The notes: generated by a model not told the origin, from the sequence alone. A DNA stretch of 64,000 bases from Pseudomonas sp. LS.1a (GCF_022533585.1 NZ_CP092827.1:56001-120000), one strand, 5' to 3'. Positions 26,348 to 36,018 are shown, numbered from the stretch's first letter. Made by a program: numbers and translations.

Positions 26348-27202
26348 ATGCGCCGCTTCAGAACCGCGCGTGGCATTGGCTTGCACCAGCCGCAGGTCAA
26401 CGAACATCACCTGCAGGCCCCGGGCCTGCCGGAGGATGGTCGCCTGCGGCTGCTCAGTTTCAACATCCAGGTGGGCATCAGCACCGAGCGCTACCGGCAT
26501 TACCTGACCCGCAGCTGGCAGCACCTGCTGCCGCACAACGGTCGTGCCGGCAACCTGCAGAAGATTGGCCAACTGCTGGGCGACTTCGACCTGGTGGCCT
26601 TGCAGGAGGCCGATGGCGGCAGCCTGCGCTCGGGCTACGTCAACCAGGTCGAGCACCTGGCCCACCTGGGCGCCTTCCCCTACTGGTACCAGCAACTCAA
26701 CCGCAACCTTGGGCGTTTTGCCCAGCACAGCAATGGCGTGCTCAGCCGCCTGAAGCCGCAGCTGCTCGAAGACCACCCGCTGCCCGGCCCAGCTGGGCGT
26801 GGTGCGATCCTGGTGCGTTTTGGCGAGGGTGAAGATGCGCTGATCGTGGTGATGATGCACCTGGCCCTCGGCGCCAAGACCCGCGCCCTGCAGCTGGGCT
26901 ACATCCGCGAGCTGATTGGTGGCTACCGCCACCAGGTGCTGATGGGCGACATGAATACCCATGCCACCGACCTGCTGGAGCACTCGCCGCTGCGCGACCT
27001 GGGCCTGATTGCCCCGCAAGTCGAAGCCACCTTCCCCAGCTGGCGCCCACAGCGTTGCCTGGACCACATCCTGCTCAGCCCAAGCCTCACGCTGGAGCGT
27101 GTCGAGGTGCTGGCGCAGCCAATTTCCGACCACCTTCCCGTTGCTGTCGAGATTCGATTGCCTGATGCATTGACTGTGGATACGCTGCCGGTCCTGAGCT
27201 AA
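26348..27202 (+). CDS. Endonuclease/exonuclease/phosphatase (EEP) family protein
   Basis: This is a metal-dependent hydrolase of the EEP (DNase I-like) fold with 284 residues. Motifs visible are RLLSFNIQVGI, the catalytic-metal Glu in LVALQEADGGS, the Asp/Asn in LMGDMNTHATD, and the closing PISDHLPVAVEI with catalytic Asp and His. The substrate cannot be told from sequence, since the family includes nucleases, phosphodiesterases and lipid phosphatases. It has no signal peptide. The gene follows dsbA by 12 bp and precedes a diguanylate cyclase gene by 27 bp. Confidence 0.88.
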   Translation: MRRFRTARGIGLHQPQVNEHHLQAPGLPEDGRLRLLSFNIQVGISTERYRHYLTRSWQHLLPHNGRAGNLQKIGQLLGDFDLVALQEADGGSLRSGYVNQVEHLAHLGAFPYWYQQLNRNLGRFAQHSNGVLSRLKPQLLEDHPLPGPAGRGAILVRFGEGEDALIVVMMHLALGAKTRALQLGYIRELIGGYRHQVLMGDMNTHATDLLEHSPLRDLGLIAPQVEATFPSWRPQRCLDHILLSPSLTLERVEVLAQPISDHLPVAVEIRLPDALTVDTLPVLS

Positions 27203-27229
27203 TTGCCATCACCGTTTGCGGACCCGGGC

Positions 27230-29164
27230 ATGACTGAAGACGCTGAGCGCTGGAAAGAGAAATACCTTAAAAGCATCGAGCAGCAGGAAAAGCTCGAGCG
27301 CCGTTGGGACGCCCGTCTCGACCTGCTGCGCCGCGGCCTGGTACGCAGCACCTTGGCTGCCGAAGGCAGTGACAAGGTGGTGGACCAGTGCATGAAGGAA
27401 ATGCGCGAGGTCATCCGCAGCGACAACATGGACGCCGGCCTTGCCGGGCTGATTCCGCGTCTTGAGAAGGCGGTGCTGGACTCCGAACAGCGCCGGGAAA
27501 CCCGCATGAACCAGGTCAGCGATGCGCTGATCGCGCTGGTCGGTCAACTGCAAGGCCTGCCGCTGCCAAACGATGTCTCGCGGCCGTTGAAAAAACTGGC
27601 GAAGAAGCTCGACGGCGGCGTGGCCCAGTCACGCGACCTGCCACCGTTGCTGGGTGAATTGAGCGGCTTGCAGGGCCGCGCGCTGTCAGCCTTGGGCAAA
27701 TCGGGGGAAGATGCCCGGCCGGGGTTCTTGCAGCGTTTGTTCGGCAGCCGCGAGGATGACGTGCAAGGCGAGCCAGCGCTTGCGCCGCTGGCGTCGCCTG
27801 TTGCCGAGGCGCAGCCCTTGGCAGCACCGGGCAGTGTCGATGCCGACGATGTGGATGCGCTACAGCGGCTACCAGCCTTTCCAGCCTCTGTTGTCGAGGC
27901 CCCGGTAACGCCCAAGCCCGAGCTGGAGGTTGCTGGCCCCGCGTTGATCGAAACGGCCGAACTGTCGCCAGCCCCGCTGCCGCAGCCGCTACCGGACGAC
28001 GTGCCAGCCCCGGAAGTTGCCGCCAGTGAGGCACCGGCTAAAGCACAACCGGTACAAACACTGGAAGAAACCTTCGGTGAAGACGGCCCTTATGCCCTGC
28101 CTTACGCGGTAGAGCCGCCCTACAGCCAGGTTGCTGCGCACATCGAGCAAACCCTGATCGGCCTGCTCGATGACCTCAGCCTGCCGGAGCGGCACAAGGC
28201 CCAGGCACTGAACATGCGCGAGCGGGTCGCCCGCGGCCTGAACTGGTATGAGCTGATCCCGGTGCTGGATGACCTGGCTGTGCTCATGCTGGCGATCACC
28301 GACAGCGGCCAGCACGAATTTGAAACCTACCTGCAGCAGCTCAACGAACGCCTGGAAGGTTTTCAGAGCCACCTGCACGAGGCCAGCGCCGGCCATGCCG
28401 ATAACAGCTCGGCCGCCCGCGAGCTGGATACCCAGCTGCGTGAGCACGTCGATGGGCTGCAGAGCAGTGTGCAAGGTGCCGCCGATGTGGACAGCCTCAA
28501 GCACATTCTGGAAAACCGTCTGGAAGGCCTGCTGGTGACCATGGACGAGCACAAGCACGAGCGCGATCGCCGCGAGCAGGAGCTGGCCGGACGGCTGCAA
28601 GGGCTGTCGGAGCGGGTGGCGAGCATGGAGCAGGAGGCGCTCGGCTACCGCGAGCACCTGGAAGAGCAGCGCCAGAAAGCCCTGCTCGACCCCCTTACCG
28701 GCCTGCCCAACCGTGCGGCCTGGAGCGAGCGGGTCGAGCGCGAAATACTCGAATGGCAGGCGCACGGCGGTCATCTGGCGATGGCGATCCTCGACCTGGA
28801 CCATTTCAAGCGTATCAACGACAGCTATGGGCACCTGGCCGGGGACAAGGTTTTGAAGATCGTCGCCGACCAGTTGCGCAAGCGCCTGCGCGGCCGTGAT
28901 TTCATCGCCCGCTTTGGCGGCGAGGAGTTTGTCCTGCTGCTACCGCAAACCTCGCCGGCCGACGCCGCCCAGATAGCCGAGGTGCTGCGGGCCACGGTCG
29001 AGGCATGCCCGTTCCACTTCAAGGGCGAACGGGTAGTGATCACCACGTCCATCGGCCTGGGTGCATTCCGTTCCGGTGAGCGCGGTGACCAGGTGCTCAA
29101 GCGCGCCGATGCGGCGCTGTACCGGGCCAAGGAGTTGGGGCGCAATCGCGTCGAGCAGGCATAG
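27230..29164 (+). CDS. Diguanylate cyclase (GGDEF) with long coiled N-terminal region
   Basis: The product (644 residues) should make cyclic di-GMP. The C-terminal GGDEF domain has DPLTGLPNRAAW, the metal Asp in AILDLDHFKRINDSYGH and the active site FGGEEF at residues 563-567. Just before it is RGRD, spaced five residues away, which is the product-inhibition I-site. The first 480 residues lack membrane spans and have an acidic Pro/Ala-rich linker (residues about 190-280) and a coiled-coil helical part. A TTG nine codons earlier (27203) touches the previous stop. The ATG at 27230 is preferred. It should be active and feedback-controlled. Confidence 0.93.
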   Translation: MTEDAERWKEKYLKSIEQQEKLERRWDARLDLLRRGLVRSTLAAEGSDKVVDQCMKEMREVIRSDNMDAGLAGLIPRLEKAVLDSEQRRETRMNQVSDALIALVGQLQGLPLPNDVSRPLKKLAKKLDGGVAQSRDLPPLLGELSGLQGRALSALGKSGEDARPGFLQRLFGSREDDVQGEPALAPLASPVAEAQPLAAPGSVDADDVDALQRLPAFPASVVEAPVTPKPELEVAGPALIETAELSPAPLPQPLPDDVPAPEVAASEAPAKAQPVQTLEETFGEDGPYALPYAVEPPYSQVAAHIEQTLIGLLDDLSLPERHKAQALNMRERVARGLNWYELIPVLDDLAVLMLAITDSGQHEFETYLQQLNERLEGFQSHLHEASAGHADNSSAARELDTQLREHVDGLQSSVQGAADVDSLKHILENRLEGLLVTMDEHKHERDRREQELAGRLQGLSERVASMEQEALGYREHLEEQRQKALLDPLTGLPNRAAWSERVEREILEWQAHGGHLAMAILDLDHFKRINDSYGHLAGDKVLKIVADQLRKRLRGRDFIARFGGEEFVLLLPQTSPADAAQIAEVLRATVEACPFHFKGERVVITTSIGLGAFRSGERGDQVLKRADAALYRAKELGRNRVEQA

Positions 29165-29244
29165 CCGGCAGCCGCTGACTCGCGGCAAGCACGGTCATCG
29201 GGGAGCACGTTATACTGTAGCGCTCATTCGCTGAGGCTATTGAC

Positions 29245-30033
29245 GTGCTTTCCACGCTTAAAAAAACCCTGGTCTCCTTCCTGTTGTTGTCTGTCGCTGG
29301 TTGCTCGACGGGCCTGCGCATCGACCGTAGCCATCCCTCGGTCAACCAGGACAACCGCATCCAGTTCGTTGTCCTGCACTACACCAATGCTTCACTGGAG
29401 CGTTCCCTGGCGTTGCTGACCCATGGCGAAGTCAGCAGCCATTACCTGATTGGTGATGGCCCGGCGACGGTGTACCAGCTGGTGGATGAAAGCCGCCGTG
29501 CCTGGCATGCCGGTGATAGCCAGTGGCAGGGGCGAACCTGGCTGAACTCCTCGTCCATCGGTATAGAAATCGTCAACCCAGGCTTCACCGACACGCCGAA
29601 TGGCCGGGTCTGGCACCCTTACAGCGAAGCGCAGGTCCAGTCGCTGATCGCGCTGCTGAAGGACATCGTCAAACGTAACAACATCGAGCCACGGCACATC
29701 ATTGGCCATAGCGATATCGCGCCGCTGCGCAAGCTGGACCCGGGGCCGCTGTTCCCGTGGAAGCGCCTGGCCGACGCCGGGCTGGGTGTCTGGCCGGATG
29801 CCAATGCCGTGGCACGGCAGCAGGCCTATTTCAGCGTCAACCCGCCAAGCGTTGGCTGGTATCAGCAGGAACTGGCGCGGTTTGGCTATGCGATCGAGCA
29901 GACCGGGGTACTGGATGTTGCCACCCGCCATGTGATCGCCGCGTTCCAGATGCGTTTCCGCCCACAGCGCTTCGATGGCATGCCGGATGCGCAGACGGCG
30001 GCGATGCTGCAGGTGCTCAACCGGATGCGTTGA
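29245..30033 (+). CDS. N-acetylmuramoyl-L-alanine amidase lipoprotein (AmpD/Amidase_2 type)
   Basis: This envelope enzyme cleaves the bond between N-acetylmuramic acid and the stem peptide. The 262-residue product starts at a GTG and has a lipoprotein signal ending in SVAGCSTG. The Amidase_2 domain has the zinc ligands in VVLHYTNAS, IIGHSDIAP and the Asp of RKLDPGPLFPW. The C-terminal 70 residues (PPSVGWYQQELARFGY onward) form a putative peptidoglycan-binding domain. It resembles the P. aeruginosa AmpDh2/AmpDh3 class. A REP pair ends the unit. It lies between genes for making and breaking c-di-GMP. Confidence 0.92.
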   Translation: MLSTLKKTLVSFLLLSVAGCSTGLRIDRSHPSVNQDNRIQFVVLHYTNASLERSLALLTHGEVSSHYLIGDGPATVYQLVDESRRAWHAGDSQWQGRTWLNSSSIGIEIVNPGFTDTPNGRVWHPYSEAQVQSLIALLKDIVKRNNIEPRHIIGHSDIAPLRKLDPGPLFPWKRLADAGLGVWPDANAVARQQAYFSVNPPSVGWYQQELARFGYAIEQTGVLDVATRHVIAAFQMRFRPQRFDGMPDAQTAAMLQVLNRMR

Positions 30034-30045
30034 GCCGTCAGCGAG

Positions 30046-30099
30046 GCTACGCGGCCCCTGTGGGAGCGGGCACGCCCGCTCCCACAGGGGCCGCGTAGC
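30046..30099. repeat. Compact REP pair, perfect 26-bp inverted repeat
   Basis: Arms at 30046-30071 and 30074-30099 pair perfectly around a 2-nt centre. The REP cores are flanked by an extra matching GCTACGCGGCCCC. It directly follows the amidase gene and could act as its terminator. Confidence 0.88.
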
Positions 30100-30233
30100 G
30101 CTTGCAAATCGAGTTCTCTGCGACAGCGCAGTCTTGGCCGGTGGCCATCTCCCAACAAGCAAACGAAGCGCCAAACGGCGAAGGTGATTCCCGATTCAGT
30201 TGCTATACCTTAGTTATCAACTGGATGCCTTCG

Positions 30234-31838
30234 ATGTCAGCCTTCATCGCCTTGCTGCGCCAAATTTTTTACCGTCCCTGGATGCTGGCCACATTGGCAG
30301 CACTGGCCAGCGCGGCACTGTTGCTCTCCGCCAGCATCGGCATTGCCCTGCAACAGATGAAGCAAAGCGAGAGTGCACAGATGAACGCCCAGGGCGAGCG
30401 CTTTCTTGAGCGCCTCGAGCAGGTGTTCGGCCAGTTGCGCGAAGGCGTCGACCTGCTGCAGGCGCAGCCCTTGCGCGGCTGCAGCCCGGCGATGCTGACG
30501 GCATTGCAGCAGGTAGGCCTGAGTTCACGCTTCATTTATGAAGCCGCTTACGTGGATGGTGATGTCGTCTGCTCCAACCGCGGTGATGAGCGCGCGTTCG
30601 AACCCCTGCGGGCCCCCGACATCCAGGGGCCGACCTACAGCTACTGGCTGAACACCACGACCGAACCGAACGAGAACCTGGCCGCGCTGATGCTGGGGCG
30701 GGGCAAGTTCGTGGTCTCCACCTCCCGTGGGCACCTGACCGATGTGGTCGACCTGCCCCCGGGCGGCAGCCTGGTGGTGGTGCTGGACAACGGCACCAGG
30801 GCTATCCCCGTACTGGGCCCGCCGCAGGTATGGCCGCCGCCATCGGCCTGGTCGACCAGCCACAAGTCACTGCTCGAACTCAGCGACCGCCTGATCTACC
30901 GTATGCCGACCAAGTCACCGGACTACCAGCTGGTGCTGATTGCCCCCCGGGCGAGCCTGCCGTTGAGGATGAACGGCATGCTCTGGCTTCTGTTCCCCGG
31001 CAGTGTACTGGCGGCCTGCTGCATCGGCTGGCTGGTGCTGCAACTGATCCTGCAGCGGCGGTCGATGAGCTCCGAATTGCAGAATGCCTTGCGCCGTGGC
31101 GAGCTGCAGGTGCTCTACCAGCCGATATTCGAACTCGACAGCCGGCGCTGTGTGGGTGCCGAGGCCCTGGTGCGCTGGCGCCGCCCGGATGGCACCCTGA
31201 CCAGCCCGGACCTGTTCATCCCGTTGGCGGAAAACACCGGGCAGATTCGCCAGATCACTGACTTTGTCCTGCAGCGTGTGCTGGAACAGCTAGGGCAACT
31301 GCTGCGCTCGCACCCCAACCTGTACATTTCGGTGAACCTGGCGGCCTGCGATGTGATGGTGCCGCGCATTGGCCGGGTGGCGGCGCGCTTGCTGGCTTTG
31401 CACCGGGTGGCGGCCAGCCAGATTGCCTTCGAAGTGACCGAACGCGGCCTGATCGACGTGGTGGTGGCCCGCGACAACCTGCAGGCGCTGCGCGCGGTGG
31501 GGCATCAGGTGCTGATCGACGATTTTGGTACGGGTTATTGCAGCCTGGCCTACTTGCAGACCCTGCCGGTGGACTGCCTGAAGATCGACAAGGCCTTTAT
31601 TGATGCCTTGGGGCATGACGCCGCCAGCAGCGGAGTGGCCCCGCATATCATTCGCATGGCTCATGACCTGCACCTGCGGGTGATTGCCGAAGGCATCGAG
31701 TGTGAAGACCAGGCGGTGCTGCTGAACAGCGAAGGGGTCAATTATGGCCAGGGCTGGCTGTTTGCCCGGCCATTGAATGCTCGGCAGTTTGCCGAACTGG
31801 TGACCCGCGGACGGCTGCCGCGGCGGGTTGAGCATTGA
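30234..31838 (+). CDS. Membrane-bound c-di-GMP phosphodiesterase (CSS-motif plus EAL)
   Basis: The product (534 residues) should hydrolyse c-di-GMP. A periplasmic sensor domain with Cys residues (LRGCSPAM near residue 83 and DVVCSNRGDE near 113) lies between two membrane spans (about residues 17-40 and 248-272). This is the CSS-motif type, known to be governed by disulfide state in E. coli. The cytoplasmic EAL domain has VGAEALVRWRRPDG (E310), the Glu in FEVTERGL, the loop LIDDFGTGYCSL and FARPL near the end. No GGDEF is present. Two starts three codons apart (30225, 30234) are possible. dsbA, nearby, could set its redox state. Confidence 0.92.
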   Translation: MSAFIALLRQIFYRPWMLATLAALASAALLLSASIGIALQQMKQSESAQMNAQGERFLERLEQVFGQLREGVDLLQAQPLRGCSPAMLTALQQVGLSSRFIYEAAYVDGDVVCSNRGDERAFEPLRAPDIQGPTYSYWLNTTTEPNENLAALMLGRGKFVVSTSRGHLTDVVDLPPGGSLVVVLDNGTRAIPVLGPPQVWPPPSAWSTSHKSLLELSDRLIYRMPTKSPDYQLVLIAPRASLPLRMNGMLWLLFPGSVLAACCIGWLVLQLILQRRSMSSELQNALRRGELQVLYQPIFELDSRRCVGAEALVRWRRPDGTLTSPDLFIPLAENTGQIRQITDFVLQRVLEQLGQLLRSHPNLYISVNLAACDVMVPRIGRVAARLLALHRVAASQIAFEVTERGLIDVVVARDNLQALRAVGHQVLIDDFGTGYCSLAYLQTLPVDCLKIDKAFIDALGHDAASSGVAPHIIRMAHDLHLRVIAEGIECEDQAVLLNSEGVNYGQGWLFARPLNARQFAELVTRGRLPRRVEH

Positions 31839-31859
31839 GCGATCCTGCGTCGGCCTCAT

Positions 31860-33626
31860 TCAGACCGGCAGCGCCATGTAGAACTGGGTCCCCTGCCCCG
31901 GCCGGGAAAATACGCCCATGCGCCCGCCGTGCAGCTGCACGATCTCTTTGCACAACGCCAGCCCCAGCCCGGCGCCGCCTTTCTTGCGCCCTACCTGTAC
32001 GAAGGGCTCGAAGATGCGCCCCTGCTGCCCATAGGCAATGCCTTCGCCGTTGTCCTCGACACTGATGATCACTCGCTCCGCATGCCGTCGTGCGTGCAGG
32101 CGGATGCGCCCGCCGTTGGCGGTATGGCGGATGGCGTTATTCAACAGGTTGTCCAGCACCCGGTCGAGCTGGGCGATGTCGGCCTGGATACGCGGTAGCG
32201 GCGGCTCCAGTTCCGTGATCAACTCGATCTGCTTGTGCGCCGCCGGTTCGGCAAAGCGCCGTTCTACACGCTCCAGCAGCTCGTCGATGGCGCAGGGGGT
32301 CAGGTCGAGCTTCTGCATCCCGCTCTGGTAGCGGCTGAAGTTGAGCAGGTCGTTGATCAACTGGGTCAGGCGCTGCATTTCCTCGCCGATGGTTTCCAGC
32401 AGGTCATGCTCGCGCGCCTCGGGCGGGAACTTGAGCCGCTCGCGCAACAGGCCGAAGGCCATGTGCATGCCGGTCACCGGGGTGCGCAGCTCGTGGGACG
32501 CGCGCAACACGAACTCGCTGCGCACGCGTTCGAAGGCTCGCTGCTCGGTGACATCGTGCAGCACCATCACCGCGCCAAGGATCGGCCCTTGCGGGTGGCT
32601 GACCGGGGTCAGGCTGTAGGCGAGCAGGCGCGTTTCGTCATCGACCTCCATGCTCAGGTCGTCCGGCTGGCGGTCGAGATTGCCGCCGCGCAGTACCTGG
32701 CGTAGCTGCTGTTCCAGCTCCGGGCGCTGCAGGGCTTCGGCCAGGCTGCTGCCCACACGGCTGTCGGTCCAGCCCAGCTGGCGCTGGGCAACCGGGTTGA
32801 GGTGCTCCAGGCGGCCCTGGCGGTTTATGATCAGCAGGCCATCGTCAATGCTGTCCAGTACGGCCTGCAAGCGTTGCTGGCCGGCCAGCAGCTCGTCAAC
32901 GTTGGTGGCCTGGTGCTTGCGCAAGGCTTCTGCCATCAAGCCGAAGCGGCGGGTCAGCTGATTCAGTTCGGTGGCCTGGGTGACCGGCAGGGTGACATCG
33001 AAATTGCCCTTGCCCAGTTGGTCGGCCGCCTTGGCCAAGGCTTCGATCGGCTGGCCGAAGCGCCGGGCGATGTTGTGCGCGGTAATGAAGCCCAATACCA
33101 GCACCACCAGGCCCATCAGGCCAAGTACGCCACTGACCAGCAGGGCGTGGTCGCGGGTGTGCTCCTCGCTGCGGGTGATGTGTTCCAGGGCCTGCTTGTG
33201 GGAATCGATCAGGTCGGTGCGCACCTGGTTGAACGCGGCGCCCAGTGGCTGCTCCACGCCCATGCTACGGGCCGGCGCCGGGCTGTCGCGGTAGGCCTGG
33301 AGGAAGGCCTGGTAATTGCTGCTGGCCTTGCTGAAGCCGGTGCGTTCGCCGCCTTGTTCCAGCCCTTGGTTGAGCAGGACCTGGAAGTTGTCCTGCAGCA
33401 ACCGCAGGCTCTCCGGGGAGGTCTGGTCATCGAGGATCAGGGTCATCTGTTCGCCTAGGTTCTGGCGCAACTTCAGCCCCACTTCCAGGGCGTGGGTGGT
33501 ATCGCGCACCAGTCGCTGTTGCACTGTGGCCATCTGCAGCACACTGACCAGGCCCAGCAGCAGCCCGAGCAAAGCCACGGTGATCAGCGCCGAAATGCTG
33601 AGGAAAAGCCGCGTGCGCAGCTTCAT
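31860..33626 (-). CDS. kinB: Sensor histidine kinase KinB
   Basis: KinB is the sensor partner of AlgB. The 588-residue product has two spans (about residues 7-30 and 165-190) around a helical periplasmic domain, a HAMP region (ITAHNIARRFGQPIEALA), a PAS domain (VLDSIDDGLLIINRQG), and a kinase core. The core shows the H-box VLRASHELRTPVTG, the N-box DNLLNNAIRHT, and the G-boxes VEDNGEGIAYG and GGAGLGLALCKE. The start at 33626 (MKLRTRLFL) follows GAGGTGG and lies 11 bp after the algB stop. In P. aeruginosa KinB also acts as a phosphatase that restrains alginate production. The same role here is inferred from synteny. Confidence 0.92.
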   Translation of the reverse strand: MKLRTRLFLSISALITVALLGLLLGLVSVLQMATVQQRLVRDTTHALEVGLKLRQNLGEQMTLILDDQTSPESLRLLQDNFQVLLNQGLEQGGERTGFSKASSNYQAFLQAYRDSPAPARSMGVEQPLGAAFNQVRTDLIDSHKQALEHITRSEEHTRDHALLVSGVLGLMGLVVLVLGFITAHNIARRFGQPIEALAKAADQLGKGNFDVTLPVTQATELNQLTRRFGLMAEALRKHQATNVDELLAGQQRLQAVLDSIDDGLLIINRQGRLEHLNPVAQRQLGWTDSRVGSSLAEALQRPELEQQLRQVLRGGNLDRQPDDLSMEVDDETRLLAYSLTPVSHPQGPILGAVMVLHDVTEQRAFERVRSEFVLRASHELRTPVTGMHMAFGLLRERLKFPPEAREHDLLETIGEEMQRLTQLINDLLNFSRYQSGMQKLDLTPCAIDELLERVERRFAEPAAHKQIELITELEPPLPRIQADIAQLDRVLDNLLNNAIRHTANGGRIRLHARRHAERVIISVEDNGEGIAYGQQGRIFEPFVQVGRKKGGAGLGLALCKEIVQLHGGRMGVFSRPGQGTQFYMALPV

Positions 33627-33637
33627 GGGCGGCCACC

Positions 33638-34984
33638 TCACAGGTTGTACTGCTTACGTTTGCGGTACAGGGTGGAGGCGTCGATCCCCAGGGTCTTGGC
33701 GGCCTGGTCCAGGGTGTCGCTGGCGGCCAGCACCGCGCCGATGTGGGCGCGTTCCAGCTCATCCAGGCTCAGCGCGGCGCCGACGCGCGGGGCGTTGCTT
33801 GCAGGCTGTTCGCCCATGCCCAGGTGGCTGATTTCCACACGTTCCTGCGGGCAGATGATGCTGGCCCGCTCCACCACGTTGCGCAATTCTCGAATGTTGC
33901 CGGGCCAGCGGTAGTTGAGCAGGGCCGTGCGGGCTTCGTCACTGAAGCCACGGGCAGGCCGGGCGTATTCCTTGACGAAGCGGGCGAGAAAGCGATCTGC
34001 CAGCGTCAGGATGTCTTCACTGCGCTCGCGCAGGGGCGGCAGGTGCAAGGTGATGACGTTCAGGCGATACAGCAGGTCTTCGCGGAAGCGGCTTTCGCGC
34101 ACCATCTCTTCGAGGTTGAGGTTGGTGGCGGCGAGGATACGCACATCGGCGCGGCGGGTGACCGGGTCGCCGACGCGCTCGTATTCCTTGTCCTGGATGA
34201 AGCGCAACAGTTTGGGCTGCAAGGTCAGTGGGAAATCGCCGATTTCGTCGAGGAACAGCGTGCCCCCATCAGCCTGGCTGACTCGCCCCAGGGTGCTTTC
34301 GCTGGCACCGGTGAAGGCGCCGCGGGTGTGGCCGAACAACTCGCTTTCCATCAGCTCGGCGTTCAGCGACGGGCAGTTGATGGTCACGCAGGCTTTGCGC
34401 GCGCGCTTGCTCCAGCCATGGATGGCTCGGGCGAGCTCACCTTTACCTGTGCCCGACTCGCCCAGGATGAGGATGTTGGCGTCGGTGGTGGCGACCTGGC
34501 GGGCGGTTTCCAGCACCGCCATCATGGCCGGGCTGTGCGAGTCGAGGCCGTCTTTGGGTTTGCGAACCTCACCTTCCAGGGCCTCCAGGCGAGCGGAAAG
34601 CTGGCGCACTTCCAGCTGCTTGGCCGTAGCCAGGCGCAGCTGGTCGGGGCTGCACGGCTTGACCAGGTAATCGGCGGCACCGGCCTGGATCGCGTCCACC
34701 GCCGTGTCGATCGCCGAGTGCGCGGTGACAATCACTACTCGCATCCAGGGCGCCTGGATACGCATCTGCGCCAGCACATCGAGGCCGTTGTCTTCGCCCA
34801 GGCGCAGATCAAGGAAGCACAGGTCGAATACCTGGCGCTGCAGCAGGGTTTCGGCCTGGGCGGCGCTGTTGGCCGTGGACACGCTATAGCCTTCGTCTTC
34901 CAGGCAGTAGCGGAAGGTGCGCAGGATCGCGGACTCGTCATCCACCAGCAGAATGCGGCCTTGGTTATCCGGGGCTGACTCCAT
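33638..34984 (-). CDS. algB: Two-component response regulator AlgB (NtrC family)
   Basis: AlgB controls alginate and other envelope genes in pseudomonads. The 448-residue product has a receiver domain with phospho-acceptor D59 (LCFLDLRLGED), then an AAA+ domain with Walker A GESGTGKGELA (residues 175-182), the sigma-54 contact loop GAFTGA (222-227) and Walker B GGTLFLDEIGDF. A C-terminal Fis-type helix-turn-helix (TLDQAAKTLGIDASTLYRKR) follows. The intact GAFTGA means it can in principle activate sigma-54 promoters, and two such promoters lie just beyond its 5' end. It is co-transcribed with kinB, 11 bp downstream. Confidence 0.95.
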   Translation of the reverse strand: MESAPDNQGRILLVDDESAILRTFRYCLEDEGYSVSTANSAAQAETLLQRQVFDLCFLDLRLGEDNGLDVLAQMRIQAPWMRVVIVTAHSAIDTAVDAIQAGAADYLVKPCSPDQLRLATAKQLEVRQLSARLEALEGEVRKPKDGLDSHSPAMMAVLETARQVATTDANILILGESGTGKGELARAIHGWSKRARKACVTINCPSLNAELMESELFGHTRGAFTGASESTLGRVSQADGGTLFLDEIGDFPLTLQPKLLRFIQDKEYERVGDPVTRRADVRILAATNLNLEEMVRESRFREDLLYRLNVITLHLPPLRERSEDILTLADRFLARFVKEYARPARGFSDEARTALLNYRWPGNIRELRNVVERASIICPQERVEISHLGMGEQPASNAPRVGAALSLDELERAHIGAVLAASDTLDQAAKTLGIDASTLYRKRKQYNL

Positions 34985-35141
34985 GTGCTGCGCTCCTTAA
35001 GGATAGATCTTCATTTAGTGTGGGAAAAATCGGGCAAGTTGCATGGTCAATTGTGAAGGAGCCCGTGCTTTGCATGCTAGCCAATGGCCAATCAACGCCT
35101 GGAGGCTGCGATATCCCGATGATTTCCTTAGAGGTCTACGG

Positions 35142-35156
35142 TGGCACATTGGTTGC
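35142..35156 (+). promoter_or_regulatory. Sigma-54 promoter of the BON-domain gene
   Basis: TGGCAC-N5-TTGC gives GG (35143-35144), ten bases, GC (35155-35156), matching the -24/-12 consensus TGGCACG-N4-TTGCw. Transcription should start near 35168, about 30 bp before the ATG. It lies in the 212-bp gap divergent from algB. Confidence 0.8.
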
Positions 35157-35196
35157 GAGGAATTTTAGCTTTTGCTCTACAAAAGGAGGCACTGCC

Positions 35197-36018
35197 ATGT
35201 CTTTTTCCATTCGCGCCGCCGTGTTGGCCGCCACCTTGCTGCCGGTTTTCACCCCGGCATTCGCCGGCCCGGTGCAGGACGCCCGCCTGGAGGGGGCACT
35301 GCAAACGGCCCTGTCGCTGAACCGCATGCTTGACCCATTTCGTATCGAGGTCGAGGTGAACGGCAAGCAGGCGCGGCTTTCCGGTGAGGTGGAGAACGAA
35401 GTCGAACGCCAGTTGGCCGAGCATGTGGCCTTGGCAACCCGTGGCATCGAGCAGGTGGACAACCAGCTGCGGGTCGATGCCCAGCTGGTGGAACGCCCGC
35501 TGGCGCTGCGTGCCTACGCCCAGCGCCTGGAGGATGCCACCCTGGCCGCGGTGATCCGTGCGCGGCTGCTATGGAGCCGCGCCACCGAGAAGGCGCCTAT
35601 AGATGTACAGAGCAGCGAAGGTGTGGTGACCCTGCGCGGCAAGGTCGACAGCGCCGAGGCCAAGGAGCTGGCCGGGGTGGTGGCGCGTACTACCGAGGGT
35701 GTGCACCTGGTCAACAACCTGGTGAGCCTCGATACCGCCGCCATGGCCAAGGCCCGGGAAGTCCCGGTGGGCGCGCCGACCGGGCCGCAACCGAGTGACA
35801 GCTGGATTATCGACAAGATCCAGAACAGCTACCGCTTCAGCCGCAACCTCGATGGCCCGAACCTGAAAGTGGCCAGCGAAGAGGGTTTGGTGCGGCTTTC
35901 GGGCGAGGTGGTCAGCAGCGAGCAGAAAACCATAGCCGTGGAGATCGCTCGGCAGATCATCGGCGTGCGCGGGGTGGATGCCGACCTGCTCAAGGTGGCG
36001 ACCAAGGTCGAGGGCTGA
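35197..36018 (+). CDS. Periplasmic protein with three BON domains
   Basis: The product (273 residues) has a signal peptide (MSFSIRAAVLAATLLPVF, cut near AFA). Three BON repeats follow at about residues 40-90, 115-170 and 195-270. Each ends in the LxGxVxSxxE pattern, seen as ARLSGEVENEVE, VTLRGKVDSAEA and VRLSGEVVSSEQ. BON domains are thought to bind phospholipid membranes, as in OsmY, so an envelope-stress role is plausible. The ATG at 35197 follows a perfect AAAGGAGG. It is divergent from algB and has its own sigma-54 promoter. It is monocistronic or weakly linked to the operon beginning at 36193, which has a second sigma-54 promoter. Confidence 0.88.
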   Translation: MSFSIRAAVLAATLLPVFTPAFAGPVQDARLEGALQTALSLNRMLDPFRIEVEVNGKQARLSGEVENEVERQLAEHVALATRGIEQVDNQLRVDAQLVERPLALRAYAQRLEDATLAAVIRARLLWSRATEKAPIDVQSSEGVVTLRGKVDSAEAKELAGVVARTTEGVHLVNNLVSLDTAAMAKAREVPVGAPTGPQPSDSWIIDKIQNSYRFSRNLDGPNLKVASEEGLVRLSGEVVSSEQKTIAVEIARQIIGVRGVDADLLKVATKVEG

